A stretch of DNA of 53,170 nt from Actinomadura sp. HBU206391. Its GTDB lineage: Bacteria > Actinomycetota > Actinomycetes > Streptosporangiales > Streptosporangiaceae. The notes under the pieces are model-generated. The model searched no databases, was not told the origin of the DNA, and saw only the letters and a program-made list of their open reading frames with translations. How positions within the stretch are numbered: the first letter of the stretch is position 1; every line of letters starts with the position of its first letter. Both the position numbers and the translations under genes were made by a program. This document shows positions 33,876 to 42,812 of the stretch, one piece after another. The stretch is taken from contig NZ_JABVEB010000029.1 of assembly GCF_014323665.1 (NCBI RefSeq), positions 1-53,170 of the forward strand, read 5' to 3'.

Positions 33876-34712
33876 ATGCAACGACCGCGGACCAGTGGCG
33901 CGGGTCCATGCGCTGCCCGCCGCAGGTGCGGAGCGCCGATCGTGGTCGTGCTCGCGCTGGCCGCCCTGGCCGTCTCGGCCTGCGCGCGTAGCGCCAGCCC
34001 GGCGGGCGCGGTCGCCTCGCCGTCGGCGGCGACGGGCACCGCCGTCGTCCGATCACCGGCCCCGTCGGCCCCGTCGGCCGCGCCGTCCCTGACGGCCGGG
34101 ACTTCGTACGGGCTCGGGGGCCATCAGCCGTTGTGGCCCTTCGGCTCCGCGGACGAGGCGAGGGCCTGGCAGGGGACCTACCGCGCCGGTGGTCACCAGC
34201 CGTGGCACCTGAGCGCCGAGGACACCGCGCTCGCGTTCACGCGCTTCCTCGGGCTCAAGGGGATCGACCGCGTGACCCGCCGTGCGGTCGCCGGTGGTGA
34301 CGCCCGCGTCGGCGTCGGTTATCGCGGCCCTGAGGGCACCGGAACGGCAGCGGTGATCCATCTGGTCCGGCTCGGCGTCGGCGCTGACGCGCCGTGGGAG
34401 GTCGTCGGCACCGACGACAAGGAGCTGTCGCTCACCATCCCCGCCTATGGCGCCACGGTGACCTCGCCCATCGCCGTGGGGGGCTCGATCACCGGCGTGG
34501 ACGAGAGCCTGCGGGTGGCGGTCCACCAGAGATCGTCGGGGTCGGCGATCGGTGTGTTCTGCTGCGTGCCCGCCGGCGGCACTCCGGGGCGATGGTCGGC
34601 GAAGGTGCCGTTCCAGGGCGCCCACGACCCCGTCCTCACCATCGTGGTGACCACGGGCGGCCATGTCGCGGAGGTTGAGCGGTTCGCGGTCACCGGTGTA
34701 CGCAAGGGGTGA
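33876..34712 (+). CDS. Lipoprotein with Gmad2 immunoglobulin-like domain
   Basis: 278 aa from the ATG at 33876 with GAGGAGCG upstream. A basic N-terminus and hydrophobic core end in lipobox AVSAC (Cys about 36). A Ser/Ala/Pro-rich linker follows. The C-terminal 90 residues (ATVTSPIAVGGSITGVDESLRVAV...WSAKVPFQGAHDPVLTIVVTT) fit the Gmad2 domain, an Ig-like fold found in spore-germination and other secreted proteins. The middle domain (SAEDTALAFTRFLGLKGIDRV) is often paired with it. Predicted extracytoplasmic; role unknown. Confidence 0.82.
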   Translation: MQRPRTSGAGPCAARRRCGAPIVVVLALAALAVSACARSASPAGAVASPSAATGTAVVRSPAPSAPSAAPSLTAGTSYGLGGHQPLWPFGSADEARAWQGTYRAGGHQPWHLSAEDTALAFTRFLGLKGIDRVTRRAVAGGDARVGVGYRGPEGTGTAAVIHLVRLGVGADAPWEVVGTDDKELSLTIPAYGATVTSPIAVGGSITGVDESLRVAVHQRSSGSAIGVFCCVPAGGTPGRWSAKVPFQGAHDPVLTIVVTTGGHVAEVERFAVTGVRKG

Positions 34713-34751
34713 CGGCGCAGGACGTTTCGCCCGAACGGGTAGGGTCGCGCC

Positions 34752-35297
34752 GTGAACCGTTCCACCTTGACCAGTCCTCCGCCCGGTGCGGTGATTCCCG
34801 AGCCGCACCCCGAGGTCAAGATCGGCCAGCGGATCGGCCCCCACTACGCCCGGTGCTTCGGCTGCGGCTCGGATCACCCGACCGGCCTGCACCTTGACGC
34901 CGTCATCGCGGAGGGCCTGACGGTCACCGCGGAGTTCACGGTCGCCGACGCGCATCAGGGCGCTCCGGGACTCGCCCACGGCGGCGTGCTTGCGACCGCG
35001 ATGGACGAGGTGCTCGGTATGGTCGTGTGGCTGCTCCGCAAGCCGTACGTCACGGGCAGGCTGGAGACCGACTATCTGCGGCCCGTCCCGGTGGGGGCGA
35101 CGCTGCATCTCCGGGCCCGGTGCACCGGCGTCAGTGGCCGCAAGGCCTACCTCGAGGCCGAGGCGCACCTGGACGGCCCGGACGGCCCGGCGGCCGTGCG
35201 CGGCGCCGCCCTGTTCGTCGAGGTGCCGATCGAGCATTTCGCCGAGCACGGTGGAGGGGTGGCGGGCCTGACCCCCGACCACGAGGTGAACCCATGA
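34752..35297 (+). CDS. PaaI-like hotdog-fold thioesterase
   Basis: 181 aa from the GTG at 34752; a weak ribosome binding site leaves the start slightly open. The hotdog thioesterase segment AHQGAPGLAHGGVLATAMDEVLGMVVWLL (about 74-102) has the HGG and the acidic residue of the active site. ARCFGCGSDHPTGLHL upstream is typical of actinobacterial PaaI-family members. It would hydrolyse acyl-CoA thioesters; substrate unknown. Its stop overlaps the dut start as ATGA, indicating coupling. Confidence 0.88.
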   Translation: MNRSTLTSPPPGAVIPEPHPEVKIGQRIGPHYARCFGCGSDHPTGLHLDAVIAEGLTVTAEFTVADAHQGAPGLAHGGVLATAMDEVLGMVVWLLRKPYVTGRLETDYLRPVPVGATLHLRARCTGVSGRKAYLEAEAHLDGPDGPAAVRGAALFVEVPIEHFAEHGGGVAGLTPDHEVNP

Positions 35298-35779
35298 ACG
35301 ACAAGATCGACGTACTCGTCCAGCGGATCGACCCCGAGCTGCCGCTGCCGTCCTATGCCCACCCCGGCGACGCGGGGGCCGACCTGGTCGCGGCCGAGGA
35401 CGTCGAGCTGGCCCCTGGTGAGCGCGCCGTCGTCCCGACCGGGATGGCGATCGCGTTGCCCGACGGCTACGCGGCCTTCATTCACCCGAGGTCGGGATTG
35501 GGCGCTAAGTTGGGAGTGACGATCGTCAATGCTCCGGGCACGGTCGACGCCGGTTATCGCGGCGAGATCAAGGTGACCCTGTTGAACACGGACGCTCGCG
35601 ACACCGTACGGCTCAGGCGCGGTGACCGTATCGCGCAGATGGTAGTTCAGCGGGTGGGACGAGCCGTGTTCCACGAGGTCACGGCGCTCCCTGGATCGGC
35701 TCGGGGAGTGGGCGGATTCGGCTCCACCGGCGGATACGCCGACGGTGGCGACTACGAGCACAGCAACGAAGGAGCGTGA
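35294..35779 (+). CDS. dut: dUTP diphosphatase
   Basis: 161 aa. All five trimeric dUTPase motifs are present: AHPGDAGADL, PRSGLG, GTVDAGYRGEI, RIAQMVV, and the flexible C-terminal RGVGGFGSTG that closes over the active site. It converts dUTP to dUMP and pyrophosphate, keeping uracil out of DNA and supplying dTMP synthesis. It is followed after 3 bases by DUF3710, as in mycobacteria. Confidence 0.95.
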   Translation: MNDKIDVLVQRIDPELPLPSYAHPGDAGADLVAAEDVELAPGERAVVPTGMAIALPDGYAAFIHPRSGLGAKLGVTIVNAPGTVDAGYRGEIKVTLLNTDARDTVRLRRGDRIAQMVVQRVGRAVFHEVTALPGSARGVGGFGSTGGYADGGDYEHSNEGA

Positions 35780-35782
35780 GTC

Positions 35783-36574
35783 GTGTTTCGACGTCGTGGT
35801 CAGGGCGAGGAGCCCAAGAACGATCTCGAGCTGACCGACGAGGAGACGGACGTGGCCGCGGATGACGCCGTGGACCACGCGGACGCCCGATCCGAGGGCG
35901 GCCCGTGGGACGCCGAGGCCTCCTTCCCCGAGCTCGAGCGCATCGATTTCGGCGCCGTTCAGGTGCCGATCGGACCGGGACTCGAGGTCCAGGTCAACGT
36001 AGAGGCGACCGAGGCCGACGCCGAGGGCAACCCCATCGGTGGCCGGCTGGTCGCGATCACCGTTGTGCACGGGGAGAGCGGGCTGCAGCTTCAGGCGTTC
36101 GCGGCGCCCAAGCGCAGCGGCATCTGGGACGAGGTGCGGCGCGAGACCGGCGCGGAGATCACCGAGGCCGGCGGTCAGGCCGAGGACGCGGAAGGGCCGT
36201 TCGGCACCGAGTTGCGAGCCATGGTGCCCGTCCAGATCCCCGACGAGGTCAAGGACCAGGTTCCGGACGAGATCCGCGAGCAGGGCTTCGCCTGGCAGCC
36301 GGTGCGGTTCCTCGGCGTCGACGGCCCCCGCTGGTTCCTGCGCGGAGTGGTGAGCGGCGCCGCGGTCGAGGACGAGGAGCAGTGGCAGGTCCTCGAGGAC
36401 GTCTTCCGCAACGTCGTGGTGCTCCGCGGCGACCAGCCGATGCCGCCGCGCGAGCTGCTGGAGCTGACCCTGCCCGAGGAGGCGCAGGAGGCCCTCGGCC
36501 GGCCGGACGAGGATGACGACGATGACGGGTTCAACCCGTTCGAGCGGGGCCCGGAGATCACTGAGGTCCGCTGA
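35783..36574 (+). CDS. DUF3710 protein
   Basis: 263 aa from the GTG at 35783 (GAAGGAGC upstream). A charged N-terminal stretch of 55 residues precedes the DUF3710 fold, with ERIDFGAVQVPIGPGLEVQV, LQAFAAPKRSGIWDEVRREI-like and WFLRGVVSGAA segments. A very acidic tail (DEDDDDDG) follows before FNPFERGPEI. Conserved next to dut in actinobacteria (Rv2696c-like); function unknown. Confidence 0.9.
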   Translation: MFRRRGQGEEPKNDLELTDEETDVAADDAVDHADARSEGGPWDAEASFPELERIDFGAVQVPIGPGLEVQVNVEATEADAEGNPIGGRLVAITVVHGESGLQLQAFAAPKRSGIWDEVRRETGAEITEAGGQAEDAEGPFGTELRAMVPVQIPDEVKDQVPDEIREQGFAWQPVRFLGVDGPRWFLRGVVSGAAVEDEEQWQVLEDVFRNVVVLRGDQPMPPRELLELTLPEEAQEALGRPDEDDDDDGFNPFERGPEITEVR

Positions 36575-36701
36575 GCGGTCTCATCCCGCCGTCGTCATGT
36601 CGGGCGTCCGCACGCCGTGGCCACGGCGGGACTTCGGCATTCCCGGCGGCGTGGTCGCGTGATCGCGTAGGGGGTGATGGGCCGTCGGCGCACGAGGCAC
36701 A

Positions 36702-39254
36702 TTGCGGATCTACCTCGGTGCCGCGCCCGGGGTGGGGAAGACCTACGCCATGCTCGGCGAGGGGCACCGGCGCAGTGAGCGCGGCACCGACGTGGTCGTC
36801 GGCTTCGTCGAGACGCACGGCCGGGCCCGGACCGCCGAGCTGGTCACTGGCCTCGAGGTCGTCGAGCGGCAGACGATCGAGTACCGGGGCGTGCGTTTCA
36901 CCGAGATGGACGTCGACGCGATCCTGCGACGCCGTCCGGCGGTCGTGCTGGTCGACGAGCTCGCCCACACCAACATCCCGGGCGCTCGCAACGCCAAGCG
37001 GTGGCAGGACGTCGAGGAACTGCTCGCCGCCGGGCTGGACGTCATCTCCACGCTGAACGTGCAGCACCTGGAGTCGATCAATGACGTGGTCGAACGCATC
37101 ACCGGGGTCCGGCAGCGCGAGACCGTGCCCGACGACGAGGTGCGGCGGGCCGACCAGATCGAGCTCGTCGACATGTCGCCCGAGGCGCTGCGCAAGCGGA
37201 TGGCGCACGGCAACATCTACGGTCCGGACAAGATCGATGTGGCGTTGTCGCACTACTTCCGGGTCGGCAATCTCACCGCCCTGCGGGAGCTGGCGCTGCT
37301 GTGGGTGGCCGACCGGGTCGACGCGGGCCTCGCCCGCTACCGCGACGAGCACGGCATCACCGAGACCTGGGAGACCCGTGAGCGGGTCGTGGTGGGCCTC
37401 ACCGGCGGCGCTGAGGGCGACACGCTGATCCGCAGGGCCGCCAGGGTCGCGGCACGCCTGGGCAGCGGAGACCTCGTCGGCGTGCACGTCGCCGGCGGCG
37501 ACGCGCTGACCGCGGGCTCGGCCGCGGCACTGGCCCGGCAGCGCGAACTGGTCGAGAGCCTGGGCGGCAGCTACCACCAGGTGGTCGGCGACGACGTGCC
37601 GACCGCGCTGCTCGACTTCGCCCGGAGCGTCAACGCCACTCAGATCGTCCTCGGCACCAGCAGGCGCCCCGCCTGGCAGTACGTCCTCGAGCCCGGAGTC
37701 GGCCGTACGGTCACCGACCGGTCAGGGGACATCGACGTCCACATGGTCACGCACGAGCGGACCGGCAAGGCCGGCGGCCTGCGCTGGGCGGGGACGGGCC
37801 TGAGGGCCCTGAGCCGGCGCCGCCGGGTGGCCGGCTGGATCCTGGCCGTCCTCGGCCCCGCCGGGCTCGCGCTGTCGCTCACCCGGATACCCGCGCACAT
37901 CGGGCTCGCGTCGGACCTGCTGATGTTCCTCGCCCTCACCGTCCTGGTCGCCATGGTGGGAGGGCTGTGGCCGGCCGTGGTCGCCGCGGTGGCAGGGAGC
38001 CTGCTGGTCAACTGGTTCTTCACCCCGCCCCGGCACACGCTCACCATCGCCGAGCCGGCCAACACCCTCGCGCTCGCGATCTCGGTGGTCACGGCGGTCG
38101 CGGTGTCGACGGTCGTTCACCTGGCCGCACAGCACCGCCGCGAGGCGGGCCGGGCGCAGGCCGAGGCGGGCGCGCTCAGCCTGCTCGCCACCAACGTCCT
38201 GCGCGGTGAGCACACCCTTCCCGCACTGCTGGAGCAGGTCCGAGCGACCTTCGGGCTGACCTCGGTCGCGCTGCTGGAGCGAGATGACGCCGGCGGCTGG
38301 CGCTGCGCCGCCTCGGCGGGGCCGGAGCCCCGCGCCCGCCCGGAAGAGTCCGACACGCGCGTGCCGGTCAGCGACGACCTGCTCCTCGCGCTGCGCGGCC
38401 GGGTGCTGCCGGCCTCGGACCGGCGCGTCCTGTCCGCCTTCGCCCACCAGGCGGCCGCAGCGCTCGAACGCCAGCGGCTGGCCGACGAGGCGGGGCGGGC
38501 GAGGCGGCTCGCCGAGTCGGACAAGATCCGTACGGCTCTGCTGGCCGCGGTGTCGCACGACCTCCGCAACCCGCTGGCGTCGATCAAGGCGAGTGTCAGC
38601 AGCCTCCGCCAGGCCGACGTGGACTGGGATCCGGCCGACGAGGCCGAGCTGCTCGCCGCGATCGAGGAGTCGGCGGACCGGCTGGACGGCCTCATCGCCA
38701 ACCTGCTCGACATGACCCGGTTGCAGACGGGCACGGTCGCGGCGCTGACCCGGCCGGTCGGTCTCGACGAGATCGTCCCCGCCGCGCTCGCCGGTATCCC
38801 CGGCGACCGGGTCAAGGTCGACGTCCCCGAGTCGCTGCCCATGGTCGACGTCGATCCGGGCCTGCTGGAGCGGGCCGTGGCCAATGTGGTGCAGAACGCC
38901 GTGCGCTACAGCGCCGCGCCGGTCCTCGTGACCGCGAGCGCGGCGCGCTTCGGTGCCGTACGCCCGGGGCGGGAGGGCGAGTGGCCGGACCGGATCGAGC
39001 TCCGGGTCGTCGACCACGGTCCGGGCGTGCCGGGCGACGGCAAGGAGCAGATCTTCGCTCCGTTCCGTCGGCTCGGCGACGCCTCCCGGGCTCGCGACGC
39101 CCGGGAGACCGCCGCCGAGGGCGGTGTCGGGCTGGGTTTGGCCGTGGCTCGCGGCTTCACCGAGGCCGTCGGCGGCACCCTGACCGCCGAGGACACCCCG
39201 GCCGGCGGTCTCACCCTGGTGTTCTCGCTGCCGATGGCGGGGACGGGCAGGTGA
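36702..39254 (+). CDS. kdpD: KdpD-type sensor kinase
   Basis: 850 aa from a TTG at 36702; an in-frame stop lies 27 bases upstream, so no earlier start exists. The KdpD N-terminal domain has Walker A GAAPGVGKTYAML (6-18) and VLVDELAHTN. A Usp domain spans about 226-360. Four membrane helices span 370-476, including LLVNWFFTPPRHTLTIAEP. A GAF-like part follows, then HisKA with VSHDLRNPL (His about 618) and HATPase_c with GVGLGLAVARGF. It senses potassium limitation or ionic stress and phosphorylates KdpE. The target operon kdpFABC is not in the window. Confidence 0.93.
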   Translation: MRIYLGAAPGVGKTYAMLGEGHRRSERGTDVVVGFVETHGRARTAELVTGLEVVERQTIEYRGVRFTEMDVDAILRRRPAVVLVDELAHTNIPGARNAKRWQDVEELLAAGLDVISTLNVQHLESINDVVERITGVRQRETVPDDEVRRADQIELVDMSPEALRKRMAHGNIYGPDKIDVALSHYFRVGNLTALRELALLWVADRVDAGLARYRDEHGITETWETRERVVVGLTGGAEGDTLIRRAARVAARLGSGDLVGVHVAGGDALTAGSAAALARQRELVESLGGSYHQVVGDDVPTALLDFARSVNATQIVLGTSRRPAWQYVLEPGVGRTVTDRSGDIDVHMVTHERTGKAGGLRWAGTGLRALSRRRRVAGWILAVLGPAGLALSLTRIPAHIGLASDLLMFLALTVLVAMVGGLWPAVVAAVAGSLLVNWFFTPPRHTLTIAEPANTLALAISVVTAVAVSTVVHLAAQHRREAGRAQAEAGALSLLATNVLRGEHTLPALLEQVRATFGLTSVALLERDDAGGWRCAASAGPEPRARPEESDTRVPVSDDLLLALRGRVLPASDRRVLSAFAHQAAAALERQRLADEAGRARRLAESDKIRTALLAAVSHDLRNPLASIKASVSSLRQADVDWDPADEAELLAAIEESADRLDGLIANLLDMTRLQTGTVAALTRPVGLDEIVPAALAGIPGDRVKVDVPESLPMVDVDPGLLERAVANVVQNAVRYSAAPVLVTASAARFGAVRPGREGEWPDRIELRVVDHGPGVPGDGKEQIFAPFRRLGDASRARDARETAAEGGVGLGLAVARGFTEAVGGTLTAEDTPAGGLTLVFSLPMAGTGR

Positions 39255-39271
39255 CCGGCGACGGAGGGCGC

Positions 39272-39946
39272 ATGACGCGAGTGCTGATCGTGGACGACGA
39301 GCCGCAGATCGTACGGGCGCTGGAGATCAATCTGCGGGCCCGCGGCTACGAGGTCGACGCGGCGTCCGACGGCCGGACCGCCCTCGATCTCGCGGCGCGG
39401 CGGCATCCCGATGTGATCCTGCTCGACCTCGGCCTGCCGGAGATGGGCGGCACCGAGGTCATCGAGGGCCTGCGCGGCTGGCTGACCGTGCCGATCATCG
39501 TGCTGTCCGCGCGGCACGGCTCCGACGACAAGGTCCGGGCCCTGGACCTCGGAGCCGACGACTACGTGACGAAGCCGTTCGGCATGGACGAGCTGCTCGC
39601 CCGTCTGCGCGCCGCCGTACGCCGGGCGGTGCCGGCCGAGGAGGCCGCGGTCGTCACGACCGCGGCCTTCACCGTGGATCTGGCCGCCAAGAAGGTGTCC
39701 CGTGACGGCACGGACGTCCGCCTCACCCCCACCGAGTGGCAGGTGCTGGAAGTCCTCGTCCGCAACGCCGGCCGGCTGGTGGGCCGGCGTCGGCTCCTGC
39801 GCGAGGTGTGGGGGCCCGCGTATGAGCATGAGACCAACTACCTGCGCGTCTATCTCGCGCAACTGCGCCGCAAGCTGGAGCGGGATCCGTCCCGGCCGGA
39901 ACATCTGATCACCGAGCCGGGCATGGGCTACCGCTTCGAGGGCTAG
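39272..39946 (+). CDS. kdpE: KdpE response regulator
   Basis: 224 aa from the ATG at 39272, with GGAGGGCGC before it. A GTG at 39251 overlapping the kdpD stop (GTGA) is an alternative. The receiver domain has VDDEPQ, Asp in LLDLGLPEMGG (about 52), VLSARHGSDDKVRALDLGADDYVTKPF, and an OmpR winged helix (RLTPTEWQVLEVLVRNAGRLV...GPAYEHETNYLRVYLAQLRRKL). Partner of KdpD. With no kdpFABC nearby, the neighbouring TrkA and KimA-like genes are conceivable extra targets. Confidence 0.93.
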   Translation: MTRVLIVDDEPQIVRALEINLRARGYEVDAASDGRTALDLAARRHPDVILLDLGLPEMGGTEVIEGLRGWLTVPIIVLSARHGSDDKVRALDLGADDYVTKPFGMDELLARLRAAVRRAVPAEEAAVVTTAAFTVDLAAKKVSRDGTDVRLTPTEWQVLEVLVRNAGRLVGRRRLLREVWGPAYEHETNYLRVYLAQLRRKLERDPSRPEHLITEPGMGYRFEG

Positions 39947-40066
39947 GCTCGTGGCGCCTCCGGCGAGCCGTATCCGCACAGGTCAGACGGTGTGCGCGCG
40001 GCAGTCCGGCAATTACCCTAAGTCGGACGGTTCGCTTCTTACGAACATGGCCTACGCTTGCGCATC

Positions 40067-40492
40067 ATGGACGAAGTGCCGGCCGCGTCGACGCCGGAGC
40101 CGAGCGGGCGACCCCTGTCCGGCCGAGAGCAGGGCGGCTTGCGGCGTTTCCTTCGTCGTCTGGCCTCGAGCAGGGCCGAGCTCGAAGCGGAGGACCTGCA
40201 GAAGAACAGCGGCGAGGAAGGGGCCACCCCCATCGCCGTCTGCGGGGAGCGTAAACGTGCCTGTGTGGCGGGTACGCTACGTACCGTGACCTTGAGACCA
40301 CGTGGGGGAGCTCCGGCTCTCGAGGCCGAGCTCTACGACGGCTCGGACGTCATCAATCTGATCTGGCTGGGCCGCCGTAGGATCGCCGGCATCGAGCCCG
40401 GCCGGCGGCTGCGCGCGGAGGGCCTGGTGAGCCTGCAGGACGGGCGGAAGGTCATGTTCAACCCCAAATACGATCTGCGGGGAACATCATGA
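40067..40492 (+). CDS. OB-fold nucleic-acid-binding protein
   Basis: 141 aa from the ATG at 40067. No Shine-Dalgarno; a -10-like TACGCT ends 9 bases upstream, so a leaderless or near-leaderless mRNA is possible. The C-terminal 90 residues (RACVAGTLRTVTLRPRGGAPALEAELYDGSDVINLIWLGRRRIAGIEPGRRLRAEG) form an OB-fold like RecG/aspartyl-tRNA-synthetase anticodon-binding domains. The Rv2694c-like family is conserved at this locus. Its stop overlaps the DUF3159 start (ATGA). Confidence 0.85.
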   Translation: MDEVPAASTPEPSGRPLSGREQGGLRRFLRRLASSRAELEAEDLQKNSGEEGATPIAVCGERKRACVAGTLRTVTLRPRGGAPALEAELYDGSDVINLIWLGRRRIAGIEPGRRLRAEGLVSLQDGRKVMFNPKYDLRGTS

Positions 40493-41247
40493 GCGAGGCA
40501 GGGCGTACGGACGCCACCGATGCGAACGCGGCCGCGTCCTCGTCCTCGTCCTCGTCCGACATGATCGCGTCCCCGTCCGACGCGACCGTGTCCCCGCTGA
40601 GCACCGCGTCGTCGCCGCACGACACGGTCGAGTCGGCGGTGCGGGCGCAGCTCGCCAAGGCACTGGGCGGCATCCGCGGCACGGTCGAGGCGGCGGTGCC
40701 CACGATCGGCTTCACCGCCACCTACCTGATCACCGAGCAGCTCAAACTCGCCCTGTGGATCGGCGCCGGCGCAGCGGTGCTGCTGCTGATCGTGCGGATC
40801 GCGCAGAAGTCGACCACCCAGTTCGTGCTGAACAGCCTCGTCGGCATCGGCATCGCGGCCGTGTTCGCCCTGCGGTCGGGCAAGGCCGAGGACGCGTTCC
40901 TGCCCGGCATCATCTACAACGGCGCCTACGCGGCGGCCATGGTGTTCTCGATCGCGGTCCGCTGGCCCGTCGTCGGCTTCATCATCGGCTCGGTCACCGG
41001 TGACCCGACCGCGTGGCGGCGTGATCCGGGCGTCGTACGGCTCTGCTCGCGGCTGACCTGGCTGCTGCTGATCCCCTGCCTAGTGCGCGTGGTCGTGCAG
41101 TATCCGCTCTACCTCGCGGGAGAGGTCGGGTGGCTCGGCGCGTCCAAGATCGCGCTCGGCTGGCCGCTGCAGATCGCGGCGCTCGGCGCCATGGTCTGGG
41201 TGCTCGCCCGAGGCCGCACGCCGCTGGAGTCGAGGCCCGCCACCTGA
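40489..41247 (+). CDS. DUF3159 membrane protein
   Basis: 252 aa, translationally coupled to the OB-fold gene. A Ser/Ala-rich N-terminus containing seven consecutive Ser gives way to about six hydrophobic segments (for example LALWIGAGAAVLLLIVRIA, FVLNSLVGIGIAAVFAL, WLLLIPCLVRVVVQYPLYL). SVTGDPTAWRRDPGVVRLCSRLTWLLL is the family signature. Polytopic membrane protein of unknown function, always near TrkA-like genes in actinobacteria as far as I recall. Confidence 0.88.
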   Translation: MSEAGRTDATDANAAASSSSSSSDMIASPSDATVSPLSTASSPHDTVESAVRAQLAKALGGIRGTVEAAVPTIGFTATYLITEQLKLALWIGAGAAVLLLIVRIAQKSTTQFVLNSLVGIGIAAVFALRSGKAEDAFLPGIIYNGAYAAAMVFSIAVRWPVVGFIIGSVTGDPTAWRRDPGVVRLCSRLTWLLLIPCLVRVVVQYPLYLAGEVGWLGASKIALGWPLQIAALGAMVWVLARGRTPLESRPAT

Positions 41248-41251
41248 CGGG

Positions 41252-41267
41252 CGTCCCAGCCGGGACG
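41252..41267. terminator. Short hairpin between convergent genes
   Basis: CGTCCC (41252-41257) pairs with GGGACG (41262-41267) around AGCC, in the 49-bp gap between DUF3159 and the minus-strand TrkA gene. Confidence 0.5.
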
Positions 41268-41296
41268 GGGGCGCCGGGCGGCGGACCGCGGAAGCC

Positions 41297-41956
41297 TCAG
41301 CGGGCGTTGAGCAGCTCGGCGAGCTCGTCCTCCACGTCCTGGCTGGCGACGAACAGCAGTTCGTCACCGGCCTCGAGAGTGTCGTCGGGCGTCGGCACCA
41401 GCACCCGGCCTTCGCGCAGCACGGCGACCAGTGCCGTGTCGTGGGGCCACGCCACGGATCCGACGCGCTCGCCCGCCAGCGGCGCGTCCTCCGGCAGGGT
41501 CAGCTCGACCAGATTGGCCTCACCCTGCCGGAAGGTCATCAGCCGCACCAGGTCGCCCACGCTGACCGCCTCCTCGACGAGGGCGGACAGCAGGCGGGGC
41601 GTCGACACGGCGACGTCGACCCCCCATGACTCGTTGAAGAGCCACTCGTTCTTGGGATGGTTGATGCGGGCGACCACCCTCGGCACCCCGTACTCGGTCT
41701 TGGCCAGCAGCGAGACGACCAGGTTGACCTTGTCGTCGCCGCTCGAGGCGACGACGACCTGGCAGCGCTCGAGGGCCGCGTCGTCCAGTGACGCGATCTC
41801 GCAGGCGTCGGCGAGCAGCCATTCCGCCCGGGGGACGACCTCGACCTTGATCGCCTTGGGGTCGCGGTCGATGAGGAGCACCTCATGGCCGTTCTCCAGC
41901 AGTTCCTGGGCGATGGAGCGTCCCACGGCGCCGGCTCCGGCGATCGCGACTCGCAT
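41297..41956 (-). CDS. TrkA-family RCK-domain potassium regulator (CeoC-like)
   Basis: 219 aa from the ATG at 41956, which shares a base with the upstream TGA. GGAG lies 6 bases before it. The RCK_N Rossmann domain has MRVAIAGAGAVGRSIAQELLENGHEVLLIDRD and VASSGDDKVNLVVSLLAKTEYG. An RCK_C domain begins near residue 140 (ANLVELTLPEDAPLAGERV). Such subunits gate potassium channels or transporters in response to NAD(H), ATP or c-di-AMP. Second gene of a two-gene operon. Confidence 0.9.
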   Translation of the reverse strand: MRVAIAGAGAVGRSIAQELLENGHEVLLIDRDPKAIKVEVVPRAEWLLADACEIASLDDAALERCQVVVASSGDDKVNLVVSLLAKTEYGVPRVVARINHPKNEWLFNESWGVDVAVSTPRLLSALVEEAVSVGDLVRLMTFRQGEANLVELTLPEDAPLAGERVGSVAWPHDTALVAVLREGRVLVPTPDDTLEAGDELLFVASQDVEDELAELLNAR

Positions 41957-42621
41957 CACTCGCTCCTCTCCACGCGCCGGGACACCGCTTCGTTGATCCG
42001 TTCCATGTCCCCGGTGTGGGCCATCACGTTCACGATGTCACCGTCCTGGATCATCGTGTCGGCGGTCGGCACGAGCGCCTCGCCCAGCCGGGACAGGAAG
42101 GCGACCCTGGTCCGGGCGGCCTCCTCGAGCGCGGCCACCTTCTCGCCGATCCAGCCGGGGTCGACGTGCAACTCGGCGAGCACGACCTCACCGGTCGGGT
42201 CTCGCCACAGCGGTTCCGCGCCCTCGGGCAGGAGCCGCCGGAGCATCTGGTCGGCGGTCCATCGCACCGTCGCCACGGTCGGGATGCCGAGGCGCTGGTA
42301 GACCTCCGCCCGGCGGGAGTCGTAGATCCGGGCGACCACGTTGTCGATTCCGAACGTCTCGCGGGCCACCCGGGCCGAGATGACGTTGGAGTTGTCGCCG
42401 CTGCTGACCGCGACGAACGCGGAGGCGTGCTCGATGCCCGCCTCGACGAGGACGTCGCGATCGAAGCCGAACCCGGTGATGCGGCGGCCCTTGAAGCCCC
42501 CCCGCAACCGCCGGAACGCCTCGGGACTCTGGTCGATGATGGCCACCGAATGGCCCTTGTCCTCGAGGATGTGCGCGAGCTTCGAGCCGACCCGCCCACA
42601 GCCCATGATCACGATATGCAC
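41956..42621 (-). CDS. TrkA-family RCK-domain potassium regulator (CeoB-like)
   Basis: 221 aa from a GTG at 42621 with GAAGGAA 5 bases upstream. RCK_N is VHIVIMGCGRVGSKLAHILEDKGHSVAIIDQ, with VAVSSGDNSNVISARVARETFG. RCK_C covers about 135-215 (GEVVLAELHVDPGWIGEKV). It pairs with the downstream CeoC-like protein; the pair probably forms a hetero- or two-ring gating assembly. It diverges from the KimA-like permease across 191 bp, the same head-to-head arrangement as in mycobacteria, so a functional link is reasonable. Confidence 0.9.
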   Translation of the reverse strand: MHIVIMGCGRVGSKLAHILEDKGHSVAIIDQSPEAFRRLRGGFKGRRITGFGFDRDVLVEAGIEHASAFVAVSSGDNSNVISARVARETFGIDNVVARIYDSRRAEVYQRLGIPTVATVRWTADQMLRRLLPEGAEPLWRDPTGEVVLAELHVDPGWIGEKVAALEEAARTRVAFLSRLGEALVPTADTMIQDGDIVNVMAHTGDMERINEAVSRRVERSE

Positions 42622-42773
42622 GGCCGTTCCTTCCCGGCTTCGTGGATCCATTGCTGATGATCCTGGACCGGATGAAACCTACACATCCGCCACCGTAAGT
42701 ATCACCTTAGCCAGGTAAAGATCGTCCAGGGGGTGTGACCCGGCTGAGCTGCCCATCTGGACAGGTCGGCGGG

Positions 42774-42804
42774 CGTCAAGAGGCCGTCAAGGACCGGCTA
42801 GAGT
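42774..42804 (+). promoter_or_regulatory. Candidate promoter with CGTCAAG direct repeat
   Basis: CGTCAAG occurs at 42774-42780 and 42785-42791, an 11-bp head-to-tail period typical of OmpR-type binding. A -10-like TAGAGT at 42799-42804 lies 8 bases before the GTG of the permease, with no Shine-Dalgarno. An OmpR-type regulator such as KdpE could bind, but the repeat is short and might be chance. Confidence 0.35.
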
Positions 42805-42812
42805 CTCATCTC

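Noticed and set aside
31188..33881. 897-codon minus-strand frame opposite valS
   Set aside because: Composition (Gly/Arg/Val/Glu with scattered His) is that of an antisense shadow, and valS on the plus strand is complete with HIGH and KMSKS motifs.
40533..40556. CGTCCTCGTCC-type trinucleotide run as a regulatory repeat
   Set aside because: It encodes the poly-Ser stretch at the DUF3159 N-terminus and is explained by coding slippage.
42622..42812. c-di-AMP (ydaO-type) riboswitch before the KimA-like gene
   Set aside because: I looked for it because of the gene family, but saw no recognisable conserved core, and the gene may be leaderless.
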